DNA of 64,000 bases from Streptomyces sannanensis. Lineage in GTDB: Bacteria > Actinomycetota > Actinomycetes > Streptomycetales > Streptomycetaceae. The position numbers and the translations under genes are program-made. Of the stretch, positions 51,427 through 60,141 are shown piece after piece. The stretch's first letter is position 1; every line of letters begins with the position of its first letter. A model generated the notes under the pieces. The model made no database searches, was not told the origin of the DNA, and saw nothing but the letters and a program-made list of their open reading frames with translations. Location of the stretch: NCBI RefSeq assembly GCF_039536205.1, contig NZ_BAAAYL010000001.1, positions 124,001 to 188,000 of the forward strand, written 5' to 3'.

Positions 51427-52722
51427 GTGCATGAAGTCACCCACGATCACGCAAACCGGCGGCTCAGTGACGCCCAGCAGTCCGACAACCTGCGGACGTT
51501 TCTGGGGGCGGCTGCACGCCATGGCGGGGGCACGGTCACCGACCGTGTGCCTCTGCGGATCACCCGGGACATCGCGGAAGGATTCGCCGCTCACAGCGCT
51601 CAGGGTGGGGCAACGAAGACCCAGGTGTGGGAGTGGATCACGCAGCATGCGTCTCCTGACTACTCAGCGGAGGCGTTCGAGTCCCGGTGGGAAGTCTTCG
51701 AGAAGGAGCGGCTCATTCGTCCCCACCGGTCCAAGAGGCACCAGTTGCGGCACTCCTTCCATCCGCTCGGCACGGTCTTCCTGATGATTTGCGACCGGCT
51801 GGAAAGCCGCGGTGGTATCGACGAGCTGATCGCCCTGCTGGACCGTACGCAGGAACTCCTCGACCGCGAGCACCCTGACCGTGAAGCGGTCGCCCACAAC
51901 ATCGTGTTCTGCCAGTGGGTGTTCCAGACATTCGCCGTGCAGCTGGAAGCGCTGGTTCTCGACGGCACGCTGAACGAGCTGATGGAGGACCAGTGGCAGT
52001 ACCACCACCAGGGCCTGGACCAGCGGGTGCTGCGGCTGAATCACGAGGTGAACCGCCACTTCCCGAGGGACGTCGACCTCGCCCACAAGGCTGTCGTCAT
52101 GGTCGAGGCCGAGCAGCGGTACGCGCATTGGGCCGCACAGGCTCTGCTGCGTGTGCTGGACCACGCCGGGACGACGCTGGACTTCGATGTCCTGTCGGCC
52201 GAGGAGTATCTGGAGGCCGCCCGGGACGCCCCGCCGGAGCAGCTCGCGGAGGCCGGCCTCGCGTTGGTGGTGGATGCACCGCAGGTGTGGCTCGATGCCG
52301 GGGCTGTCGTGGACGCCTTGGAGGCGTTCATCCCTCGTCATCGGGTGCGCTGCCGGCCCCCGGTACCCAAGGGGTCCCCCGACCGGGATCCGTTCGGCGC
52401 GGTGGTCGAGCGAGCTGTACGGGAACGGGTACGGCGCGAGCGGGCCGCCGACCGCATGCTCCTGGAACGGAGCCGGGCCGAGATGACGGAGGAGTTGCGT
52501 CGATCGCGGTGGCCGCGGGCCGTCCGGCTCCTGGCGGACCTGATCATGCTGGATGCCGATGCCCACGCACCGTACCGGGTGGAGATCGGCACCGAGCTGG
52601 TCATCGACCGCGAGGCGTGGGTGACTCACCTCCACCCGGTCACGGTGCACCGCACGGAAACCCCTGCACACCCTCAGTCGCCCGCTCTGGCGGCAAGCGA
52701 GCAAGGTGATGAAGAATCTTGA
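51427..52722 (+). CDS. Kleisin-like (MksF/JetA-like) subunit of an SMC-type complex
   Basis: 431 residues from GTG 51427, weak start context. The N-terminus (LRTFLGAAARHGGGTVTDRV, KTQVWEWITQHASPDYSAEA, VFEKERLIRPHRSKRHQLRH) looks like a winged helix; long helices follow (IDELIALLDRTQELLDREHP, AVAHNIVFCQWVFQTFAVQL). The C-terminus is charged and may hold a second small domain. No enzyme motif is present. Its place as first gene before two small proteins and an SMC ATPase matches the kleisin position in MukFEB, MksFEB and JetABC operons. It overlaps the next gene by 14 nt. The assignment rests on layout and size, not on a recognised signature. Confidence 0.5.
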   Translation: MHEVTHDHANRRLSDAQQSDNLRTFLGAAARHGGGTVTDRVPLRITRDIAEGFAAHSAQGGATKTQVWEWITQHASPDYSAEAFESRWEVFEKERLIRPHRSKRHQLRHSFHPLGTVFLMICDRLESRGGIDELIALLDRTQELLDREHPDREAVAHNIVFCQWVFQTFAVQLEALVLDGTLNELMEDQWQYHHQGLDQRVLRLNHEVNRHFPRDVDLAHKAVVMVEAEQRYAHWAAQALLRVLDHAGTTLDFDVLSAEEYLEAARDAPPEQLAEAGLALVVDAPQVWLDAGAVVDALEAFIPRHRVRCRPPVPKGSPDRDPFGAVVERAVRERVRRERAADRMLLERSRAEMTEELRRSRWPRAVRLLADLIMLDADAHAPYRVEIGTELVIDREAWVTHLHPVTVHRTETPAHPQSPALAASEQGDEES

Positions 52723-53299
52723 GACGGCGCTGATCCTCGCCGCCGCCCGGGCAGGCGGCGCACTCGCCCCTGACCGTGTTCCGGCGAGCCTCGTGACGCA
52801 GGCCGACGACGCGGCTCATGTCGCGGGGCGCAGTCTGGTGGAGTGCGACTGCCCGTGGCCGACACCGGCCGGTGCCGTCGGCCGTCCGGGCCCGCCCCGC
52901 CGTGCGTTCGTACTGGGCTGGTCAGAGGCTCCGGTTCCGGAGGAACTGGGCACCTACCCCGTCGCCCGGCTCACCCCGACCCAGACGATCACCTTTGCCC
53001 TGTGTCTGGCCCAGGCGTGGCCGGACCCGCGCATGCACCCGTACCCGGGCCGTCCTTTCGAGCGGGCCGAGATCCTGGACATGGCCGGTGACATCGGGCT
53101 GGACGTGAAGTTCGCCAAGGCCGCCCTGGACGGCGAACTGGAATGGCTGTTGCTGATCGTTCGCGACGGTCGCCGGCTGCGGCTGGGACCGGCGGTGGCC
53201 GCGCTGCCCGAGACTTTCGCCGAGACCATGCGGCGCTTCCACGATCTGCTCCCGGGCCCGGACGACGTCCCGCCGATGCGGGAGGACGATGATGAGTGA
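52709..53299 (+). CDS. Small winged-helix-like protein (KITE/MksE-like subunit 1)
   Basis: 196 residues from ATG 52709, inside the end of the previous gene. Helical segments ETALILAAARAGGALAPDRV and ILDMAGDIGLDVKFAKAALD, ELEWLLLIVRDGRRLRLGPA suggest a winged-helix protein. RPFERAEILDMAGDIGLDV has the look of an HTH. No catalytic motif is seen. In MukBEF and Wadjet complexes the second gene encodes a KITE protein of about this size (MukE, JetB) that bridges the kleisin. It overlaps the third gene, whose product has similar size, so the pair could form a heterodimer. This is inference from context. Confidence 0.45.
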   Translation: MKNLETALILAAARAGGALAPDRVPASLVTQADDAAHVAGRSLVECDCPWPTPAGAVGRPGPPRRAFVLGWSEAPVPEELGTYPVARLTPTQTITFALCLAQAWPDPRMHPYPGRPFERAEILDMAGDIGLDVKFAKAALDGELEWLLLIVRDGRRLRLGPAVAALPETFAETMRRFHDLLPGPDDVPPMREDDDE

Positions 53300-53948
53300 G
53301 GCACCGCTCTCCGACCACGACGAGACACAGGTCCGGGCCGCCGTCGCGGCGGTGGAAACCGCGGACGGTCTCGTGCCTCGCGCGGCGTTTCCCGCCCTGC
53401 AGAGCGATGCGCTGCGGGCGGTTGTCGCCCGTCGTCTGGCCACGCTCGGCCGGACGCTGCTGATCCGCGAGCACCACGGAGTGACGGGCTTCACCAGCGG
53501 CTACGACGACGGCGTGGCCGAGCGCCTGGCCGCCGAGGGCATCGGTGTCCTGCCCCCTGTGGACCGGGCGGTGCTGGTGCTGGTGTTGCTGCGTACCGTG
53601 GCGGCCCCCAGAGCCCGCGGTGTGCACGGCACGGCAACCTGGCTCACGGACGGGCCCGGTACGAGCGTCGAGGAGCTGTACGCCAACCCGTACTTCACCT
53701 ATGAGCAACTGCGTCCGGCGGTGCGCCGCCTCAAGGCCCGCCGCTTGCTGCGGGAAGGCGTCCACCGCACCCTGCTGCCCGGCCCCGCGCTGCTGCGCCT
53801 CACCGACGCTCAGTCCACCCGACTGTGGGAGGACCTGGTACTGGTCACCCGACCCGACTCGATGTACGCACAGGCCATCCGCCGGCGCCGCCAAGAGCAG
53901 CCGCACCCAGGCCGCGGACCCGGCCCCTCGTGCGAGACGGCACCATGA
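53292..53948 (+). CDS. Small winged-helix-like protein (KITE/MksE-like subunit 2)
   Basis: 218 residues from ATG 53292, which has GGAGG 6 nt upstream inside the preceding gene; ATG 53289 is adjacent. The N-terminus (ETQVRAAVAAVETADGLVPR, ALRAVVARRLATLGRTLLIR) and the C-terminal TYEQLRPAVRRLKARRLLRE segment look like two winged-helix units, with HTLLPGPALLRLT as wing. The stop overlaps the SMC gene start (ATGA). Having two distinct small subunits is unlike standard MukE/JetB homodimers and recalls the Nse1-Nse3 or ScpB-like pairing. No catalytic motif is present. Confidence 0.45.
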   Translation: MSEAPLSDHDETQVRAAVAAVETADGLVPRAAFPALQSDALRAVVARRLATLGRTLLIREHHGVTGFTSGYDDGVAERLAAEGIGVLPPVDRAVLVLVLLRTVAAPRARGVHGTATWLTDGPGTSVEELYANPYFTYEQLRPAVRRLKARRLLREGVHRTLLPGPALLRLTDAQSTRLWEDLVLVTRPDSMYAQAIRRRRQEQPHPGRGPGPSCETAP

Positions 53949-56900
53949 CCACCCTCACCTCGCCGCAAGGAGCACAGCCTCCGCACGATGCCCCGATGAG
54001 CCTCGGGATCATCGGTGACCGGCAGCTGCTGTGCATCCAGACCTTCGACATCGCCCGGCACCCCTCCACCGCGGTCGGACTCATCCCCGGCTGTTTCGTC
54101 GCCGTCTCCGGAAAAGGCCCCAGGGATGCGAACGAATCCGGGAAGACCAGTTGGCTGGCCTCCGTCGCCCTGCTCCTCGGCGACCCGGAATGGCGGATGC
54201 ACAGCAGCGGTCCGGCCACCGTCGCGGACCTGCTCTTCGAGCCGCGGACCGCCGGGGTGGCCGCCCAGGGCTACGCCCCCGCGACCACCGGCTATATCGC
54301 CGGGCTCTTCGCCGCCCCCGACGACGTCGTCGGCACCGCCCACACCGTATGGATGAAGCTGTCCGCCACTCCGACCTACGTCGAGGTCCGGCACGCCCCC
54401 GGCGTCCACCTGGCCACGGCCCACGACGACGACGAGCGCCACCATCAGGCCGTCGAGATCTACCGGGGACTGCCGTCGGCGTCCTCCCTGGGGGCCACCC
54501 AGTACGCGACCGCCCTGTACGGGCCGGTCCCCCGCTGCCTCGCTTTCCTGACCTCCCGGGGGAAACGGCGCGGCGGGCCCTCCCTCCTCAAGCTCGACAC
54601 CGGCCCGTTCACCCCTGCGGGGATCGGCACCGCATTGATCGAACTCACCGGCCGCGCCGCGCTCCTGGACACGGACGCCTCCCTGCGCCATGACTTGAGC
54701 CAGGCAGAGCACGAGCTGCAGACCAGCCGGGCGGAGGACAGCAGCAGTCACGCGATCGAGGAACGAGCCCTGCGTGCCGTCACCCAGCGCAGCACCGCGC
54801 GCGAGGAACTCGTCCGCGCCCAGGAGCTGTGGGCCCTCCACTACGCCCGCGGCCTGCTCGACGCTCTCGAGCGCGCCGAACAGCTGCAATCCGCACTGGA
54901 CGATCAAGCAGAGACGCTCGTACGAGCCCGGGCCGAGCGTGAATCAGCCGAAGCCGTCCAGCGTACGCTCGAAGACCCCGCGCGCCTGGAACACCAGCGC
55001 AGCGAAGCGGAACTCGCCGAACAGACCGCTGAGCGGCTGCTGTATCAGGCCCACGAAGACGCGAGCGGTGCACGCCACCGGCTCGCATCGCACAACCAGG
55101 CTCTCGAAGAAGCCGAGGACACCGCAGCCGGGGCTCGGGGGCATCTCGATGACGCCCGCCACGAGGCACGCAGGGCCCATCAGGTCACCCTCGCCTGCGA
55201 GGTCCGCCTGGCCGAGGCCGACGCGCGGCTTCAGCATGCCCGCGAGGACCTCTCCCGAGCCGAGGAAGGACGCTACGGCGCCGCCGGACGGACGATCAGC
55301 ACGTTGAGCACGGCGGGAATCAGCGCCACGGGGCTGCTCGACGGGCTCGGCCTGCCCCGTGAGGAGCGCTCCGCATGGGAGCCGCGCCTGGCGCTGTACG
55401 GCGACGCCGTGTGCATCAGGGCATCCGACGTCCCCGCCGCCCGCAGAGCCCTGGCCGGCCGACCGGGCGTCGTCCTGATCGCCGTACCCGATACGGACGA
55501 ACGCTCCGGCGACCCCGTGCGGGGCTTCCTGGATGTCCTGGCCAGGCGCATGCGCCTGGAACACGCCCCGGAGACAGCGGTCGATGACGCGCTCGGCCTG
55601 TACGTGCTGGGCGGGTTCACCGAACCGTTCACCGGCCGAGCCGCCCTCGTCGGCCGTCGTCGGACCGAAGCGGCACGAGCCGAGCAGAACCTCGCCACGG
55701 CACACCGGCTGTGTGACCAGGCCGAGGAAGCCGAGGCGCGGAGCGAGGAACTCGTCCACCGTCTGGAGGCCGCCGCACTGGCCGCTCACCTGCGGTCCCA
55801 GCGCCCCTCGCTCGAACGCGAACTCGCCGCTCTCCAGCTCCGGACCGCGGCCCACCAGCTCGCACGGGGCGCTGCGGAAAGCGCCCTGCAGAAAGCGGTC
55901 GTCGCCCACGCCACCCGCACTCTCCAACACGCTCAAGCCCAGAGTGTGATCGACAAGGCCCGGTCGGTCGAACGGCAGGGCGCCGGACAACAAGCAGCCC
56001 TCAAGAAGCAGATCGCCGCTCTCGACATCAGCTACTGGCAGGAGCACGGCGGCAGCCGCGCAGCCGCCCTCCGCGCCCTGCGCCGGACCACGACCTCAGC
56101 CGTGGTCGCCGGCCGGCAGACCCCGCAATCCGAACGTCGCAGCGAGAGCACGCTGCGCCAGCGGGCCGGCCGCCACCTCGACCACGCCCTCGAAGCGGTC
56201 GGTATCGACACCGACACGGGTGCCGGTGCTCCGACCACCGCGCTACAGGACGCCGTCCGACGCCGCAACAACCTCGCCGACGACAGTGGCAGCCGCCCGT
56301 TCGCCGATGCCACCGCGTTCGAAGCGCCCGCCCGCGCTCTCCAGGACTGGCTCGACCGCTTCGCCGACTCCGACACCTCGGCCGCTGATCGCATCGCAGC
56401 CGAGCGCGCCCAGCGGGCCAGTCGTATCGCCTTCGGCGAGCAGAAAGTCGCCGATCTTCGCGAAAGCCTGCACATCATGCAGGGCAGCATCGCCCTACGG
56501 CTCGAACAGGCCCTGGGCGACATCGAAGACGCCCTGGTCACGCTGAACCGCGACGCCGGCCTGTACGGTGCCGAACTCCGCCGTGCGCTCACCCCACCGC
56601 CCTCACTGCAGGACGTGTGGCGCTGCGACGTCACACCGTACTGGCGGCGTAGCCCTCACGGCCCCCTGCTGCCCTACGACAACATCACCAACTCGGCGCA
56701 GGAGAAGCTCTTCTCGATCCACCTCGTCCTGGCCGCCCTCCTCGCCTCACCCCATCCACGCGGCCGCGTGCTCATCCTCGACGAACTGGGCGATTCCCTC
56801 GGCACACACCATCGTCAAGAGGTCCTCGGCGCCCTCGCCAAGAGCACGCAGGAACATGGCATCACAGTCCTGGGCACCTGCCAGGAATCGCTCCTGGACG

Positions 56901-57055
56901 ACGCCGCCGAATACTGCGGCGAACTCCTGTACTTCACCTACCCCAGCCACACCGAGGCGCTCAACGCGCCCACCCGCATGTTCGGCTACGACGCCAACAG
57001 CGAGCGCGTCGAGCTGACCATGGACACCTTGCTGGCTGGGCGCGCCTGGTGGTGA
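53945..57055 (+). CDS. SMC/RecN-like ATPase of a condensin-type complex
   Basis: 1036 residues from ATG 53945, overlapping the upstream stop by 4 nt. The N-terminal head has a P-loop SGKGPRDANESGKTSWLAS at residues 55-73, longer than the usual GxxGxGK(S/T). Two long coiled coils (about 235-445 and 555-730) flank a globular segment (LPREERSAWEPRLALYGDAV, VVLIAVPDTDERSGD) in the hinge position. The C-terminal head has NSAQEKLFSIHLVLAALLA as ABC signature and RVLILDELGDSLGTHHRQEV as Walker B near residues 940-955, then GTCQESLL. This is an SMC-family protein, smaller than MukB and near the size of JetC/MksB. It probably works with the three upstream genes on DNA. Confidence 0.75.
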   Translation: MTTLTSPQGAQPPHDAPMSLGIIGDRQLLCIQTFDIARHPSTAVGLIPGCFVAVSGKGPRDANESGKTSWLASVALLLGDPEWRMHSSGPATVADLLFEPRTAGVAAQGYAPATTGYIAGLFAAPDDVVGTAHTVWMKLSATPTYVEVRHAPGVHLATAHDDDERHHQAVEIYRGLPSASSLGATQYATALYGPVPRCLAFLTSRGKRRGGPSLLKLDTGPFTPAGIGTALIELTGRAALLDTDASLRHDLSQAEHELQTSRAEDSSSHAIEERALRAVTQRSTAREELVRAQELWALHYARGLLDALERAEQLQSALDDQAETLVRARAERESAEAVQRTLEDPARLEHQRSEAELAEQTAERLLYQAHEDASGARHRLASHNQALEEAEDTAAGARGHLDDARHEARRAHQVTLACEVRLAEADARLQHAREDLSRAEEGRYGAAGRTISTLSTAGISATGLLDGLGLPREERSAWEPRLALYGDAVCIRASDVPAARRALAGRPGVVLIAVPDTDERSGDPVRGFLDVLARRMRLEHAPETAVDDALGLYVLGGFTEPFTGRAALVGRRRTEAARAEQNLATAHRLCDQAEEAEARSEELVHRLEAAALAAHLRSQRPSLERELAALQLRTAAHQLARGAAESALQKAVVAHATRTLQHAQAQSVIDKARSVERQGAGQQAALKKQIAALDISYWQEHGGSRAAALRALRRTTTSAVVAGRQTPQSERRSESTLRQRAGRHLDHALEAVGIDTDTGAGAPTTALQDAVRRRNNLADDSGSRPFADATAFEAPARALQDWLDRFADSDTSAADRIAAERAQRASRIAFGEQKVADLRESLHIMQGSIALRLEQALGDIEDALVTLNRDAGLYGAELRRALTPPPSLQDVWRCDVTPYWRRSPHGPLLPYDNITNSAQEKLFSIHLVLAALLASPHPRGRVLILDELGDSLGTHHRQEVLGALAKSTQEHGITVLGTCQESLLDDAAEYCGELLYFTYPSHTEALNAPTRMFGYDANSERVELTMDTLLAGRAWW

Positions 57056-57129
57056 GCCATGCGGCGCGGAGGGCAGGAAGCTCGCCTGCTGCGGCGTGGA
57101 CGTGGCCGTGCCGGACTGAGTGCGGGCCG

Positions 57130-57810
57130 CCAGCTCGCGGCCAGAGATCGAGCCGCGTGACGGGTGGACCTCCCCAGGGCGCCTCGGCCTCGTCGGCCTG
57201 CTGCCCCCGCCGCCGGTACCCGGCCTGGATCCCGACCGTGAACCGCTGCCGAGGAAAGCGCTGGTGCGCAAGGCTGCCCTCGCCGAACCGCCGGGCAGCG
57301 TCACCACCCGGGCCCCGCGCCGGCGTCCGGTCCGGGTCATGGCGCCGGCTGATCGCCTGCGTCTCGGCCGCCGGCGGCGTCGTGGCGGTGAACCTCGCGG
57401 ACACGTCCAGGCACGACACCACCGCGGTCACGGGTGGCGGCACCCCCGGGCACCCGAAGTGACGCAACTCCTCGACCGCATCGCACTCACCGCTGCCGAA
57501 GGAAAGCAACCGGCGGTCCGAGCCGACCAGTTCGTGTACGTCGAGAGCAAGGTCGCCAACGCCGGGCAGAGCGCCGCAGGAGACTCCATGGCCCTGGCTC
57601 CCGAGCACACGCGGCAGGTATGGCTGTCCGCCGACGGCAGTCGCCCCGGCCTGGTGCGCGAGGCGGGCCTGCCGACGCCCCGCTCGACGCATCAGTCCTC
57701 ACCGAAGCCGATGACGCCGGCCCGGCCGGGACCGTTGTCGGCACCTCCGCGATCCTCACCGTGGCCGCAGTCGACCGCGCCGGCGAGACTCCCGCGCGAT
57801 GACGACGTAG
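57130..57810 (+). pseudogene. Decayed CU044_5270-family membrane-anchored protein
   Basis: Several frames give parts of this Streptomyces family: GLLPPPPVPGLDPDREPLPR, then LIACVSAAGGVVAVNLADTS as a degenerate membrane segment, then VTQLLDRIALTAAEGKQPAV, RADQFVYVESKVANAG, HTRQVWLSADGSRPGLVREA, then PLDASVLTEADDAGPAG in another frame. At least two frameshifts are needed. Members often follow sigma-factor genes, but none is present here. It occupies the place where a JetD/MksG nuclease would be expected after the SMC gene. Confidence 0.7.
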
Positions 57811-57941
57811 CGCGGCAGCCGTGCACAGCGGCCGCCCTGGATCCCGGTCCCACCGGGGCCGGCCCCTTGTGCGGGCCGCCCCCGGACTGAGCGGGCTGCG
57901 GTCACATCCATGCCCACGGCATCGTGCCCGCCACGTGACCT

Positions 57942-58955
57942 TCACGAAAGTTGTTGTGAGGACACCGGCGGCGAAGCGGGCAGGGTCGGGGGCACCAGAT
58001 GTGTGCGCGGCGTCACACCGGAGAGCATGGCCGGATCCGGACTCTGCCCGCCTGCGAGGCCCGGACGGACCGATTCATATCCTTTTGTGACGCGCACGCG
58101 GGATGAACCGAGGATCGTTCGCACCGGACCCGGCAGGCCGCGGCCGGCGAGTTCCTCCAGCACCGCCCGGTGAATGCGCCGCCTGGCCCGGGCACGGGGC
58201 CGGCGCGGGTACCGGCGGCGCACGGGAACGTACGCGGGCTCATGCCGCCCCCCGCTCCCGTTCGTCAGCATGTGGACGAGCGCGGCCAGAACAGCCACGT
58301 CGTCGGCGGCCACGCCATCGACGGCCACCGTCCGCCCGCCTGGCGCAGGCACCCTCGCAGGGAGCAGCAACGACTCCGTGATCTGCCGCGATTCCCCCGG
58401 AACGGCAGCTCCCGGCCACCCGCCCCCGTTGGCCGGCGCAGCAGCAAAGGCACGTTCGGTGTGTGCGTCGCCGTCCTCGAGCGCCAGGACTTCCTTGCGT
58501 CTCTGAATACCCTCGAACCGGCGGATGACGTCTGCCCAGCGGGACGCATCCGTCCTGGAGCCTGCGGTGAACCTGTGTCGCGCGTCGAGCAGTTCGCGGT
58601 AGACCTCGGCGTATGCGCCGCACAGCCTGATGGACTCGTCACTGCGGTCGCTCAGGCCAAGAGCATGGGGGATGGCGACGGCCAAAGCGGCCAGGCCCGA
58701 CATGACACAGACGAGTACTTGCGCCGTGAGCTGCGAAGACTCATCGACAACGGGCCAGACCACAAGTGCCGTGACGAAGCTGAGTACTGCTGAGGCGGTG
58801 GTGTACCGGCGGACTTTCCGCGCCAGGCGAGCAGCTTCCCTGGGCATCCTGTGCACCCAGTAGCCGGCGCTCTCGATGCTTTCCTCCAGCTGCCGCGACA
58901 GGGCCGCGTCAGCCGGGTCTTTCGGCTGTGTGAAAAGCTTGGCCAGCAGTGTCAT
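57942..58955 (-). CDS. 2TM SLATT-like protein
   Basis: 337 residues from ATG 58955. After an amphipathic start (QLEESIESAGYWVHRMPREA), two transmembrane helices lie at residues 53-70 and 78-98, followed by a helical region SDRSDESIRLCGAYAEVYRE and WADVIRRFEGIQRRKEVLAL. This 2TM-plus-helices pattern is that of SLATT domains, predicted pore-forming effectors in nucleotide-signalling defence systems. The last 130 residues are basic and low complexity, and could be a read-through extension caused by a frameshift. It is convergent with the SMC operon, with the CU044_5270 relic between. No cyclic-nucleotide synthase or SLOG partner is seen, so a defence role is only suggested. Confidence 0.5.
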   Translation of the reverse strand: MTLLAKLFTQPKDPADAALSRQLEESIESAGYWVHRMPREAARLARKVRRYTTASAVLSFVTALVVWPVVDESSQLTAQVLVCVMSGLAALAVAIPHALGLSDRSDESIRLCGAYAEVYRELLDARHRFTAGSRTDASRWADVIRRFEGIQRRKEVLALEDGDAHTERAFAAAPANGGGWPGAAVPGESRQITESLLLPARVPAPGGRTVAVDGVAADDVAVLAALVHMLTNGSGGRHEPAYVPVRRRYPRRPRARARRRIHRAVLEELAGRGLPGPVRTILGSSRVRVTKGYESVRPGLAGGQSPDPAMLSGVTPRTHLVPPTLPASPPVSSQQLS

Positions 58956-59493
58956 GACACTCTCACAGTCAGAGGGCAGTGGGCCCACCGTGACATCGCC
59001 TGCCCCAGCCCCCGGCACCAACGTGCACTATTTTCGTTTCGACCACCCGAAAGCAGCAATACCGGCCGTCCCGGCCGACGCATGATGGCCGCACCGGCTG
59101 CCGCCCGTCGGTGCCGCACCGTCACCCCATTGGCCGCGGACACCTGCCTGCCGCCCGTTGGCGGGGCCGGCAGCACGGGCGGTCCGGCCCGGCAGGTCAC
59201 ATGGGGCACATCCCCCGAAAGGCCCGGCGCGACCGACCCAAAATCCACAACCGGCAGCCGCACGCGTGAAGGGGTCGGCGGAAGCGGTGGTGCGCACACC
59301 TCGCCCGACCACGGCAGGCGGCAGGGCCCCATGGAGCCGGGCCGGCATGCTGCAACTGCCCGGGGCCGCCCGCGGCGACACGCGGGGCGCCCGGTTAACG
59401 CTTAATATGGCGTAGCGGGTGTATAGGGCATCAGGCGTGAGCCTCGTGATGCCCCATGCAGAGCGAGGCAGCGAGCAGAAGTACCCACATGCC
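58956..59493. other. Intergenic, no gene seen
   Basis: About 540 nt between a gene start and the terminator of the following minus-strand gene. No convincing reading frame or RNA was recognised. Confidence 0.5.
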
Positions 59494-59530
59494 GGGAGCC
59501 CCGGCCCGATTCCGGCGGGCCGGGGCTCCC
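59494..59530 (-). terminator. Terminator of the first secreted paralogue gene
   Basis: A perfect 15-bp stem, GGGAGCCCCGGCCCG with its complement, 20 nt past the stop. Its core of 28 nt is identical, in coding orientation, to the terminator of the paralogue at 62133-62159. Confidence 0.8.
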
Positions 59531-59550
59531 TGATGGGCAGGTGGCCCTGA

Positions 59551-60141
59551 TCAGTACTCGTCGTCGTCGAACTCGCCGTGGTCGAACCCGTCGTGGTCGA
59601 ACTCTTCGAACACACGGAAGCTGCCCACGACTCCGTTGTCGACGTGCACAGTCCCGTCGACACTGCCGGGTGCGATACCGGCGCTGAAGCCGTGGGGGCC
59701 GATCGTGGCGATGGGCGCGCCATTGCCGCAGGTCACCCCACGGAAGAACTCGACGGTCTTCCAGCTGTCGTTCCTGACGTTGAAGGACGTGGATCCCAGA
59801 CCGCTCACCACGGTGATGCAGCCATCCGGGCGAGCGGAGTACGTCCGCTCATTGACCTCGATCCTGCCCTCTCCCCTGCCGCGCCTCCCCTCTCGCCGGT
59901 CGCGCCCGCCCCCTTCCCGGCCGCGCCCGCCCTCTTCCCGGTCGTAGCTGTCGCCGCCGGCCCCCTTCTCGCGATTGCCGCTGTCACCGCCAAAGGGAGC
60001 AGGGGCGGGGGCGGGAGCCGGGGCAGCCTGCCGGGGCAAGGCAGCGGGGGCCTGGGGGGCCGAGGCGTAGGTGATACCAGTGGCAGCCAAAGTCGCAGCG
60101 CCCGCAAGCACAGCGGTCACGGCGACGGTACGCGTACTCAT
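59551..60141 (-). CDS. Secreted protein of unknown function, paralogue of 61555-62112
   Basis: 196 residues from ATG 60141, with AAGGAGA 6 nt upstream. A signal peptide ends near residue 28 (LAATGITYASA). A disordered linker follows, first Ala/Pro-rich, then Arg/Gly/Glu-rich (GGRGREGGGRDRREGRRGRG). The conserved domain starts near 92: IEVNERTYSARPDGCITVVS, SFNVRNDSWKTVEFFRGVTC, NGAPIATIGP and NGVVGSFRV. Two cysteines could form a disulphide. The acidic tail (EFDHDGFDHGEFDDDEY) may bind metal. I do not know the family. It is exported and small, so a matrix, binding or structural role is possible. Confidence 0.8.
   Translation of the reverse strand: MSTRTVAVTAVLAGAATLAATGITYASAPQAPAALPRQAAPAPAPAPAPFGGDSGNREKGAGGDSYDREEGGRGREGGGRDRREGRRGRGEGRIEVNERTYSARPDGCITVVSGLGSTSFNVRNDSWKTVEFFRGVTCGNGAPIATIGPHGFSAGIAPGSVDGTVHVDNGVVGSFRVFEEFDHDGFDHGEFDDDEY

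Noticed and set aside
57056..57941. JetD/MksG-type nuclease after the SMC gene
   Set aside because: No Toprim-like or DUF2220 motif appears in any frame; the region spells a broken CU044_5270-family protein.
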